Shown here: piece after piece, positions 7,459 to 14,434 of the stretch
Layout of the letters: each line of letters begins with the position of its first letter
How positions within the stretch are numbered: position 1 is the first letter of the stretch
Assembly (NCBI GenBank): GCA_028292145.1
Contig: JAQGMX010000402.1
Span: forward strand, 1 to 17,626
Length of the DNA: 17,626 bases
Source: Variovorax sp.
GTDB taxonomy: Bacteria; Pseudomonadota; Gammaproteobacteria; Burkholderiales; Burkholderiaceae_C
Direction of reading: 5' to 3'
Program-made: the position numbers and the translations under genes
Notes under the pieces: generated by a model
Told to the model about the DNA's origin: nothing
The model's database searches: none
The model's input: the letters and a program-made list of their open reading frames with translations, nothing else

Positions 7459-8436
7459 ATGTCTTTTTCAGAATCATCCGAAATTTTCCAGAGCGTCGAC
7501 GTGCCCGCCGGGCCACCGCCCGAACCGATGCCGCCCATCGCGCCGCCGCCTTCGCCTTTACCTTCGACACCGCCGGCTGTCGATCCGCCACCGAGCGAGC
7601 CGCCCATGACCGATCCGGGCGGCGCGCCGCCGGTGACCGAGCCGCCGTCCGGCATCGTCGACGTTGCCGGCACGGCGGCCGTGGTGCTCGGTCGTATCCA
7701 CGCGCGCAGGCTGCGCGAGGTCTATCGCTCCGCCGGCTGGCCGTGCTGCGACGCCATCGAGGTCGATCTGCTGGCGGCCGGTTTGCTGGAGCGGCGCACG
7801 TCGGCGCTCGGGCACGAGACGTTGCGCGTCACCGACCGCGGCATCGCGCACATTGCCGGCTCGCTGCGCGTGAACCGCGCCGCGCTGTCCGACCACGAGG
7901 CACTGGTCGAGCAGGTCGCGCGCGAGATGACGCGTTCAGGACGCATCGCCTGGCGCGGCATCGGCCTGCGGGCGCAGTTGCCGCCGCTGGAGGAGGGCGG
8001 CCCGAATCGCTGGTGCATCGCGCGCCCGGATGTCTTCTCGATCCGCAACACCAGCGTCGAGGCCTATGCGCAGCCGATCGTCCATGAGATCAAGGTACGT
8101 CGCTCCGACCTCATCGCCGACCTGCGCAAGCCAGACAAGCGCGCCGCTTACCTCGATCTCGGCGGCGAATGCTGGTACGTGCTCGGCCGCGACGCCAAGG
8201 ACCGGCCGATTGCTTCGCCCGACGAGGTGCCCGTCGAATGCGGCGTGCTGATGCTCGAACGCGGCAGGCTGGTCGTCGCCCGGCCGGCGGTCCATCGCGC
8301 CATGCCGCGCATGCCGTTCGCGGTCTGGATGACGCTTGCCAAGACACAGCCTGTGGCCGGATTCGACGAGGATGTGCAGGGATTGCTGACGCCGCTACAT
8401 GAAGAAATCCAAATGCAAACCGCTTGCAATAACTAA
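7459..8436 (+). CDS. PD-(D/E)XK-like (MmcB-like) protein with winged-helix region, linked to the mutasome
   Basis: A 325-residue cytoplasmic protein of unassigned function. Residues 16-66 are a proline-rich, probably disordered tail. Residues 70-135 look like a winged helix (REVYRSAGWPCCDAIEVDLLAAGLLERRT...LRVTDRG). The core at about 150-275 has RPDVF (Asp191), then VHEIKVRRSDLIADLRKPDKR (Glu210, Lys212), followed by YLDLGGECWYVLG, which is the D...ExK layout of PD-(D/E)XK nuclease-fold proteins. It reminds me of MmcB-type DNA-repair proteins, which share that fold and are also tied to DNA-damage responses in alphaproteobacteria; this is fold-level resemblance, not a firm homology claim. The gene starts 41 bp after dnaE2 with no visible terminator or new LexA box, so it is probably on the SOS transcript. 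No strong ribosome site is visible. An accessory nuclease or DNA-binding role in translesion synthesis is an inference. Confidence 0.75.
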   Translation: MSFSESSEIFQSVDVPAGPPPEPMPPIAPPPSPLPSTPPAVDPPPSEPPMTDPGGAPPVTEPPSGIVDVAGTAAVVLGRIHARRLREVYRSAGWPCCDAIEVDLLAAGLLERRTSALGHETLRVTDRGIAHIAGSLRVNRAALSDHEALVEQVAREMTRSGRIAWRGIGLRAQLPPLEEGGPNRWCIARPDVFSIRNTSVEAYAQPIVHEIKVRRSDLIADLRKPDKRAAYLDLGGECWYVLGRDAKDRPIASPDEVPVECGVLMLERGRLVVARPAVHRAMPRMPFAVWMTLAKTQPVAGFDEDVQGLLTPLHEEIQMQTACNN

Positions 8437-8453
8437 TTCCAAATGTAAACTGC
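8408..8453. repeat. Two 16-bp direct repeats spaced exactly 30 bp
   Basis: TCCAAATGCAAACCGC (8408-8423) and TCCAAATGTAAACTGC (8438-8453) match at 14 of 16 positions, both differences being C/T. The first lies in the last codons of the PD-(D/E)XK-like gene, the second just after its stop. The 30-bp period is about three turns of the helix, so the copies face the same side. A weak promoter could run between them (TTGCAA 8424-8429 and TAAACT 8446-8451, 16-bp spacer). This looks like a pair of regulator sites for the downstream genes, but no regulator can be named. Confidence 0.5.
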
Positions 8454-8514
8454 GCCATCCACAATTAGATGTGGACACGTCGAGCCAACGTCGGTCCGAT
8501 GTAGCCTGCCCCAC

Positions 8515-8520
8515 AGGAGG
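8515..8520 (+). promoter_or_regulatory. Strong Shine-Dalgarno deciding the 8528 start
   Basis: AGGAGG sits 7 bases before the ATG at 8528. It is a perfect Shine-Dalgarno sequence and fixes the start of the 105-residue gene there, rather than at the in-frame ATG at 8399, which lies inside the preceding gene. Confidence 0.85.
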
Positions 8521-8527
8521 AGCGCAC

Positions 8528-8845
8528 ATGCAACCCGTTCTCGAATTCGTGAAGCATCATTCGCGCTCCTATACGTACAGCATCCGCGCGCCGAGGATGG
8601 GCGGAGAAACGCCGGTGCCGTGCTACATCGACCGCGGCCACGTTTCGCTGGAAGCCTGCCTGTCCGATGCGGCCCAGGCGCTGAGCATCAACTTCGCACG
8701 TTTCTACGTGCACTACCAGGGTGTCTGCATGGGCGAGATCGACGGCCGCCAGCTCGGCCTTTTCGCCGAACGCATTGCCGGTGAGTGGATGGTGGCCGAC
8801 GACCGGCGCTATGCGACGCCTGCCCGCTCCGACATGGTCGCCTGA
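8528..8845 (+). CDS. Small conserved-looking protein of unknown function
   Basis: A 105-residue soluble protein that I do not recognise. There is no signal peptide or membrane segment. It is aromatic-rich (HSRSYTYSIR at about 11-20, FARFYVHYQGVCMG at 56-69), has two cysteines (32 and 44) plus one at 67, and ends in an acidic/basic tail. A perfect AGGAGG 7 bases upstream gives high confidence in this start. Its TGA is followed immediately, with no gap, by the ATG of the thioesterase, so the two are co-transcribed and probably translationally coupled. The pair of 16-bp repeats upstream may control it. Function: unknown. Confidence 0.8.
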   Translation: MQPVLEFVKHHSRSYTYSIRAPRMGGETPVPCYIDRGHVSLEACLSDAAQALSINFARFYVHYQGVCMGEIDGRQLGLFAERIAGEWMVADDRRYATPARSDMVA

Positions 8846-9295
8846 ATGCAGACCCAGCCCCCGCGCCGTGCCGATTTCGTCGCGCTCCAGAAAATGGAGA
8901 CGCGCTGGGCCGACAACGACGCCTACGGCCACGTCAACAATGTCGTTTATTACGCTTTCTTCGACAGTGCGGTGAACCGGCACCTGATCGAACATGGCGT
9001 GCTGCAGATCGGCACCAGCCCGGTCATCGGTCTGGTGGTCGAGTCGCAGTGCAAGTATTTCTCGTCGATCGGCTTCCCGGACGTGGTCACCGTCGGCCTG
9101 CGGGTGGCGCACCTCGGCAACAGCAGCGTGCGCTACGAAATCGCGATATTCCGCAACGATGCCGACATCGCCTCCGCGCTGGGCCATTTCGTGCACGTCT
9201 ATGTCGACCGCGAGACCAGCCGGCCGACGGCGATCCCGGACGGCACCCGCGCCGTGCTCGCGGCGCTGATGCCCCCGGACGCCGGCTCACGCTAG
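8846..9295 (+). CDS. Acyl-CoA thioesterase, hotdog (4HBT) family
   Basis: A 149-residue single-domain hotdog protein of the 4-hydroxybenzoyl-CoA thioesterase/YbgC type, which hydrolyses acyl-CoA or acyl-carrier thioesters in the cytoplasm. The active-site helix motif is clear: RWADNDAYGHVNN (residues 20-32), with Asp25 as the likely catalytic acid and the usual VVYYAFFD continuation. The length fits the family. The ATG directly abuts the TGA of the 105-residue gene, so expression is coupled to it. The 3' end overlaps the convergent GGDEF/EAL gene by 9 bp, and no terminator hairpin is visible between them. The specific acyl substrate cannot be deduced. Confidence 0.93.
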   Translation: MQTQPPRRADFVALQKMETRWADNDAYGHVNNVVYYAFFDSAVNRHLIEHGVLQIGTSPVIGLVVESQCKYFSSIGFPDVVTVGLRVAHLGNSSVRYEIAIFRNDADIASALGHFVHVYVDRETSRPTAIPDGTRAVLAALMPPDAGSR

Positions 9296-12200
9296 AACGA
9301 GGAAGCCGTCCGGCGACATCGGCCGTCCGTGGAGCCAGCCCTGCTGCGACGGACAACCGTGGGTCGCCAGGAACTGCGACTGTTCGCTGGTTTCCACGCC
9401 CTCTGCCACGACGTGCAGCCCCAGATGCGAGCCCATCGACAGGATCGAGCAGACGATGCCGGCGCTGGCGACATCGTGCGGCAGGCCGACGATGAAGCTG
9501 CGGTCGATCTTGATCTCGTAGAGCGGCAGCTGGCGCAGATAGCCGAGGCTGGAGAAGCCGGTGCCGAAATCGTCGATCGAGAACCGCACGCCCATGGCGA
9601 CCAGCTCGCGCAAACGGCCTGTCACGCGGTTCATGTCGGTGATCAGCAGGCCTTCGGTGATTTCCAGGATCAGGCCGTCGGCCGGCGCCCGGCTCGCTTC
9701 CAGCGCCTCGCGCACGTGGGAGACGAAGTCGAGGTGATTGAACTGCACCGGGCTGATGTTGATGGCCATCGTCTGCCGGCCGCCGTCCTTGCGCAGGTCC
9801 ACCAGGATCTCGCAGCCCGCGCGCAGCACCCAGATGCCCAGGTCGATGATGGCGCCGCAGGATTCGGCGAGCGGTATGAACTGGTCCGGCGGCACCAGCC
9901 CGCGCGTGGGATGACGCCAGCGCAGCAGTGCTTCGCCGCCGCTCACGATGCCATCGCAGTCAACCTGCGGTTGCACGTGCAGGAACATCTGCGGCGAACC
10001 GATCGCCGCGCGCAGGTCCTCCTCGAGCGACAGCTGATCGTGGAATCCGGCCATCATGGCCTGCTCGAAGAAGACCAGGCTGCCGCTGCCCGAGGCTTTC
10101 GAGCGCCGCAGCGCCAGCTGGGCCTCGCGCAGGACGACCAGTCCGTCCGCAGCGCGCGAGTCGATCAGGCTGACGCCGGCACTGGCATGGACCGCGACGG
10201 TGCAGGATTTGAGCTGGAACGGTTCCGACAGGCAGTTCAGCAGCTTGACCGCGACGGCCTCCGCAATGCGCCTGGCTTCCTCGCTGCCCGAAACGCCCAC
10301 ACCGCCTGCCGATACCACCGCCACGAATTCGTCGCCGCCGGTTCGTGCGATCAGGTCGGCTCGGCGCAGCACGGCCTCGAAGCGGCGCGCGGCCTCGCAC
10401 AGCACTTCGTCGCCGATGTGCGATCCGTGGGCCACGTTCAGCAGCTTGAACTGGTCGATGTCCAGGCAGATCACCGCCACCTGCTCGGCGCCGTGGATCG
10501 CCCGCGCGTGCGCCGAGGCGAGCTGTTCGACGAGTTGACGACGGCTCAGCAGGCCCGTCAGGGCGTCGCGCTGCGCCTCCTTCGCTTCCGGCACGTCCCG
10601 CAGGTGCGGGAAGGCCTGCCACATGAGGGCCGCCTCGGATGCGTTGTCGCCGTACGACGAATCGCCCGTCTCGGCGATGACGAACCCGCCCTTGCCGGAT
10701 TGCTTGACCGCATACATCGCGGCATCCGCGGCATGGATCAGGGTCTTCGAATTGGTGGCGTGCAGCGGATAGCTCGCCACGCCCACGCTCGCGCCGACAC
10801 GGGCGAATTCGCCGTTCGGCAGCGCGAATGCGACCTTGAAGCTTTCGATCAGGCGCGCGGCCAGCTCGCCGATGCTCGGATGCGTCGCCTCGAAGCCCGC
10901 GATCATCACCACCAGCTCATCGCCACCCAGGCGCCCGACCAACTCGCAGCTGCGCTGGAACAGCGCGCGCAGCCGGTGCGCCGCTTCCACCAGCACCGCG
11001 TCGCCAGCAGCATGGCCCCAGCGGTCGTTGACGCTCTTGAAGCCGTCGAGATCGATGAACATCAGCGTGACGGAACCTTCGTTCAGGCGTGCGGTGTGCA
11101 CATGCTGCCCAAGCGACGACTCGATGAACGCGCGGCTCTTGAGTCCGGTGAGCGCATCGTGCTCGGCGCGGTGGTGCGCGTCGTGCTCCTGGCGCTTGCG
11201 CCGCGTGATGTCGTAGAGCACGCCCTCCACGCAATGCCTGCCCGACGCCGGGTCGACGATGGCCGAAACCATGCAATGCGCCCACAACGTGCTGCCGTCG
11301 CTGCGGACGAGTTCCAGGTCCTGGGCTTCCGGCTGAGCCGATGCCTGGGCGCGCTCGACCAGCTGCGCCAGCCGTTCGGGCTCGAAGAACACCGTTGCGG
11401 CGAAGTCGGTGAAATCGGTATGGTCGGTGATTTGCACGGCGTCGAGCGTGTCCGCCGACATCCCCAGGAGCCGGCTCATCGCCGGGTTCGCCTGCAGCAG
11501 TTTCCCCTCGGCCGACAGGATGAAGATGCCCGCGCTGGTCGAATCGAAGATGCCGCGGTAGCGGGCTTCCAGCGCGCTGATCTCGCCGCGCATGGCGCGT
11601 TCGCGCTCCATCGCGTCCTGTTGCAGGTCGAGCAGGCGGTTGGCCGCCGCCATGACGACGCCGACTTCGTCGTGCGCATGCTGGCGCTCGATGATCAGGC
11701 GCTGCGCACTGCCCGGCTCGATGCCTTCCAGCGCATCGGCCAGCCTGTGCATCGGCCGCGATAGCAGCCGGCTCGCCAGCGCGTTGAAGACGGTCAGCAC
11801 GCTCGCCAGCAGCACGATCAGCGCGCCGACCAGGATGCTCGCCTGCCGCCGTGCCTCGGCCGCCAGCCGGGTCGAATCCAGCCAGACCTGCAGGCGCCCG
11901 ATCGCTTCGTCGGCGTTGAAAGGCGAGGCCAGCGTGGATTCGAACGACGGCGAGTCCGTGCCCGGCGCGCGATCGGCCGATACCAGCGGACTCCTGGCCG
12001 AGACCATCTCGCGGCCGTTGATGTCCAGGACGCCGACACGGGCGACGGAAGGGTGGTGCGCCAGTCCGTCGACCAGCTCCTTGAGCAGCACTTCATCGCG
12101 CGCATACACGCCGACGGTCAGCGTCTTCTGGACCGCGGCGACGATCGCGCGGGCCGATGCCTCGCCGGCCTCGACATAGTGCGATTTGGCGCTGTGATAG

Positions 12201-12334
12201 GCGATCAGGGCGACCACGGCCGCCAGCACGGCGGCGATGCCGAGCATCGCGTTCCTGAAACGTGCATGCAGGCTGCGGCTGTGGCGGTGATTTCGCATGA
12301 AGTCGGGCTCAGGATGCGGCACGGGAGACGTCAC
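9287..12334 (-). CDS. Membrane-bound PAS-GGDEF-GGDEF-EAL cyclic-di-GMP protein
   Basis: A 1015-residue sensor enzyme that should make and/or break cyclic-di-GMP at the inner membrane. Order: TM1 (about 27-48), periplasmic sensor (49-164), TM2 (165-187), HAMP-like linker (188-240), PAS (255-378), first GGDEF domain (391-553), second GGDEF domain (588-757), EAL domain (765-1010). Domain 1 has FIDLDGFKSVNDRWGHAAGD and GGDEL (470-474), with RSCE in the inhibitory-site position. Domain 2 has GGDEF (666-670) and a full RxxD site (RRAD 657-660), but its ND..GH motif reads NVAHGSH. The EAL domain keeps EAL (801-803), NIS, EITE, DDFG (920-923 region), KID and AEGVET, so phosphodiesterase activity is plausible. 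The start is a GTG whose GTGA overlaps the upstream stop; an ATG at 12298 (residue 13) is an alternative. It ends the coupled minus-strand operon. Confidence 0.93.
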   Translation of the reverse strand: MTSPVPHPEPDFMRNHRHSRSLHARFRNAMLGIAAVLAAVVALIAYHSAKSHYVEAGEASARAIVAAVQKTLTVGVYARDEVLLKELVDGLAHHPSVARVGVLDINGREMVSARSPLVSADRAPGTDSPSFESTLASPFNADEAIGRLQVWLDSTRLAAEARRQASILVGALIVLLASVLTVFNALASRLLSRPMHRLADALEGIEPGSAQRLIIERQHAHDEVGVVMAAANRLLDLQQDAMERERAMRGEISALEARYRGIFDSTSAGIFILSAEGKLLQANPAMSRLLGMSADTLDAVQITDHTDFTDFAATVFFEPERLAQLVERAQASAQPEAQDLELVRSDGSTLWAHCMVSAIVDPASGRHCVEGVLYDITRRKRQEHDAHHRAEHDALTGLKSRAFIESSLGQHVHTARLNEGSVTLMFIDLDGFKSVNDRWGHAAGDAVLVEAAHRLRALFQRSCELVGRLGGDELVVMIAGFEATHPSIGELAARLIESFKVAFALPNGEFARVGASVGVASYPLHATNSKTLIHAADAAMYAVKQSGKGGFVIAETGDSSYGDNASEAALMWQAFPHLRDVPEAKEAQRDALTGLLSRRQLVEQLASAHARAIHGAEQVAVICLDIDQFKLLNVAHGSHIGDEVLCEAARRFEAVLRRADLIARTGGDEFVAVVSAGGVGVSGSEEARRIAEAVAVKLLNCLSEPFQLKSCTVAVHASAGVSLIDSRAADGLVVLREAQLALRRSKASGSGSLVFFEQAMMAGFHDQLSLEEDLRAAIGSPQMFLHVQPQVDCDGIVSGGEALLRWRHPTRGLVPPDQFIPLAESCGAIIDLGIWVLRAGCEILVDLRKDGGRQTMAINISPVQFNHLDFVSHVREALEASRAPADGLILEITEGLLITDMNRVTGRLRELVAMGVRFSIDDFGTGFSSLGYLRQLPLYEIKIDRSFIVGLPHDVASAGIVCSILSMGSHLGLHVVAEGVETSEQSQFLATHGCPSQQGWLHGRPMSPDGFLVLA

Positions 12335-12804
12335 GGGAGACGAAGAACCACCCGAACCGCAGGACTCTGGGGCTCGTGCAGCACATAGCCGATGGCTGCG
12401 GGATCGGCGCGCAGCCGCTGGATCACGGCGCCGTCGTCTCCGACGGCCTGCGGCGGCTGCACCTGGCCGGTGAAATGCAGGCGCGCCCAGTAGCTGTTGA
12501 TGCGGGCGATGTCCATGCCGGTGAGCGCCTGGTAGAAATCGGCGCGGGCCGGCCCGTCGCGCTGCTGGTCGATCGGCGTCGCCGTGTCGCTGCCCGGCAC
12601 GGTCCGGGTGCGGCCGGTGTACAGGGCGAGAACGTCTTTCTGCGCGAGGCTGCGAACAGGACTCTGCGCCGAGACGACCACGTAGATCGGCATCGGTTCT
12701 GCTGCAAAGGCCCAGCCCGTCCAGCCGACCACCATCAACGCCCGTGCGAACACCGACGCCACGAACGAACCAGCAGATCTGGTCCTGCGAAAAATGTTTT
12801 CCAT
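12331..12804 (-). CDS. Small PstS-like periplasmic solute-binding protein
   Basis: A 157-residue exported protein related to one lobe of phosphate-type (PstS) solute-binding proteins. Residues 1-35 form a signal peptide (basic start, hydrophobic stretch, AFAA site before Glu36). The mature part shows the family pattern LAQKDVLALYTGRTRTVPG (about 53-71), then FYQALTGMDIARINSYWARLHFTGQ and a C-terminal DPAAIGYV. Full PstS proteins are over 300 residues; this short stand-alone form is a known variant that often has no transporter beside it, and none is seen here. It starts at the ATG at 12804, overlapping the barrel gene's stop by one base (TGATG), and its TGA overlaps the GTG start of the GGDEF/EAL gene. 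A longer open frame upstream is only the antisense-phase shadow of the barrel gene. Role suggested by context: ligand input for the cyclic-di-GMP enzyme. Confidence 0.85.
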   Translation of the reverse strand: MENIFRRTRSAGSFVASVFARALMVVGWTGWAFAAEPMPIYVVVSAQSPVRSLAQKDVLALYTGRTRTVPGSDTATPIDQQRDGPARADFYQALTGMDIARINSYWARLHFTGQVQPPQAVGDDGAVIQRLRADPAAIGYVLHEPQSPAVRVVLRLP

Positions 12805-14162
12805 CACTGCCCCCATACGAAGTCGACCAGCACCGACACGAGCGTGCCCTTGGCAGCGCGTCCGTCGGAATAGCGCCATCCGGCGCTGCCGTTGCGGTTC
12901 ACGTCGAACCGGTCGACCTGCAGCTTGAGGGCCGCATTCGGCAAGAAGTCCCATCTCAACCCGACGCCGACCGTCGCTTGGTCGTACCGGAAGTTGTTTC
13001 CGGCAGCAGAGGCAAAGCCTGCGATCGTCTGTGCCTGCTGGGCGCTTTCCGGTCCGATGAGCGGGGTGAGCGCGTCGACCAATGCGGGTTCGGTCACCGC
13101 ACCTTTCGTGGGTTTCACGCGGCTCGCGATGCCGTAATAGGTGACCGGGCCCACACGGTAACCGGCGCTCACATAGCCGCGCCGGGCACTCAGCGGACTG
13201 CGCGGCACGTTGACCTGGCTGCCTTCCGCGACGAAGGTCCAGGGTCCGGTTTCGTACATGGCGGCGAGCCCGAAGTAACTCGCGGGACCGCCGCTCCAGA
13301 GGTTGGAGCCCAAAGGGCCGAGCGAGTCGGCCAGGCCAGGCACCGGCAGTGCCGACAGTTCGTCCAAGCCTTGCTGCAACTGCGCGGCGCCCGCACCGGT
13401 GTTCACCCGCAGGCGGCTGCGGAGAAACGTGGCCTTCATCAGCAATCCGCCTTCTTCGCGGGTCAGGCTCAGCGCCATCACATCCTTTCCCTTGAACTTC
13501 AAGCGCGTGCCATCGGTGTCGGTCACGCTCGTATCGACGGATCCGGCGGTCGCCCGGGCGCGCCATGTCGAGTCGCCGGCCCTCCAGCTCTGGTCGATGT
13601 CGATGCCGTCGATCGCGGCCAGCGGCACATTGCCGTAGAAATCGACGGGTGGCCGTGCCCAGGGCAATGCGAAGCCGACATTGCGGCTGTCGGAGAACAG
13701 AAAGAGATCGGGGCTGGTGCGACCGATGCGCACCCGCGTGTCGGGCCACAGCCGATAACCGAGGTACGCCCATTCGATGCTTTCGCTGGCTGGCGTGCCT
13801 GTGGGCCTGCGCAGCAATACGCCCTGGATGCCACCCTCCCACTGCGAGCCCGACCGCCAGTCGAGTTGCAGACCCAGGCGCGAATCGGACAAGGCGCTGA
13901 GCTTCGAGGAGGAGCCCAGCTGGGTGCTGTTGCGCAGGAATCTCAGGCCGCCGCCGCCGCTCTGGTCGACCACGCCCAGCGTGCCGAAACCGCTCACATT
14001 CCAGCCGGAGTCGGAGTGGATCTGCGGAGGCGCAGAGGCAGGAGTCGGCGATTCGGTCTGGGCAAGTGCCGATGTTGCAATCGGCGCGCTGATCAGAAGC
14101 GCGAGTACCGATGGCCCTGTAAGGCGCAGTACGTAAATTGAAAGTATTCGCTTGGATGGCAT
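12804..14162 (-). CDS. Outer-membrane beta-barrel (porin-like) protein
   Basis: A 452-residue secreted protein with the look of an outer-membrane barrel. Residues 1-34 are a signal peptide (SALA before Gln35), followed by a Pro/Ser/Thr-rich stretch and then repeated amphipathic strands with alternating hydrophobic residues: NVSGFGTLGVV (about 54-64), SRLGLQLDWRSGSQWEGGIQ, WAYLGYRLWPDTRVRIGR, and at the end VGVGLRWDFLPNAALKLQVDRFDV and LVSVLVDFVWGQ. A terminal aromatic-rich strand is typical of barrels recognised by the BAM complex, although the very last residue here is Gln rather than Phe/Trp. It is the first gene of the operon with the PstS-like protein and the GGDEF/EAL enzyme. I see no Shine-Dalgarno, but no other start fits the signal peptide. 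Whether it forms an open pore cannot be told. Confidence 0.85.
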   Translation of the reverse strand: MPSKRILSIYVLRLTGPSVLALLISAPIATSALAQTESPTPASAPPQIHSDSGWNVSGFGTLGVVDQSGGGGLRFLRNSTQLGSSSKLSALSDSRLGLQLDWRSGSQWEGGIQGVLLRRPTGTPASESIEWAYLGYRLWPDTRVRIGRTSPDLFLFSDSRNVGFALPWARPPVDFYGNVPLAAIDGIDIDQSWRAGDSTWRARATAGSVDTSVTDTDGTRLKFKGKDVMALSLTREEGGLLMKATFLRSRLRVNTGAGAAQLQQGLDELSALPVPGLADSLGPLGSNLWSGGPASYFGLAAMYETGPWTFVAEGSQVNVPRSPLSARRGYVSAGYRVGPVTYYGIASRVKPTKGAVTEPALVDALTPLIGPESAQQAQTIAGFASAAGNNFRYDQATVGVGLRWDFLPNAALKLQVDRFDVNRNGSAGWRYSDGRAAKGTLVSVLVDFVWGQ

Positions 14163-14337
14163 GTCGAATGTCGTTGATGCGCTTTAGCGCTAACCTTGGT
14201 TTTCGACGATGCGCAGGCGAACTTGAGTCGCGATAAGACGCTTATTTGCACTATGGAGACATCGGTACGAGGGAACCGAATGCTTGATTGCCTCGAGGCG
14301 TGCAACCAAGTTCGGCACTGCATGGCGCTCCCGCAAG
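14163..14337. other. Intergenic region upstream of the barrel operon
   Basis: No credible gene. It must contain the leader and promoter of the minus-strand operon. A GC/AT palindrome, GCGCTTTAGCGCTAA (14179-14193), includes a perfect TTAGCGCTAA (14184-14193) about 20 bp before the start codon, where an operator or attenuating hairpin could act. No -35/-10 pair was convincing. Confidence 0.4.
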
Positions 14338-14373
14338 CAAAAAGGAGATGCCGAAAGTCATTTCGGCATCTCC
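14338..14373 (-). terminator. Rho-independent terminator of the fasciclin-domain gene
   Basis: A perfect 13-bp stem (14344-14356 with 14361-14373) closes a 4-base loop (14357-14360). On the minus strand the stem is followed at once by five T residues (A residues 14339-14343 on the plus strand). It lies 61 bp past the stop of the fasciclin gene. The polarity and T-tract mark it as that gene's intrinsic terminator, insulating the barrel operon promoter beyond it. Confidence 0.93.
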
Positions 14374-14434
14374 CAATCTTTCAAACGTCGGTCAGAACGC
14401 TCCGAACCAAGCGTTCCTCAGCGGACGCGCTCGA

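Noticed and set aside
4040..7591. A 1183-codon open frame on the minus strand opposite dnaE2
   Set aside because: It is the shadow frame of a GC-rich gene: Arg/His/Gln-rich and without domain logic, while the plus strand encodes a textbook DnaE2 with catalytic motifs.
7440..7673. A glycine-rich minus-strand frame of 77 codons
   Set aside because: It is simply the antisense of the proline-rich tail of the PD-(D/E)XK-like gene.
9329..11764. An 811-codon open frame on the plus strand opposite the GGDEF/EAL gene
   Set aside because: Low-complexity His/Gln/Ala/Arg composition mirrors the codons of the minus-strand gene, whose GGDEF and EAL motifs are intact.
12805..13842. An upstream extension of the PstS-like gene to a 503-residue protein
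   Set aside because: The extension is an out-of-phase reading of the barrel gene; the signal peptide right after the ATG at 12804 marks the true start.
12744..14141. A 465-codon plus-strand frame opposite the barrel protein
   Set aside because: Shadow frame; the minus strand has a signal peptide, barrel strands and coupled overlaps with its neighbours.
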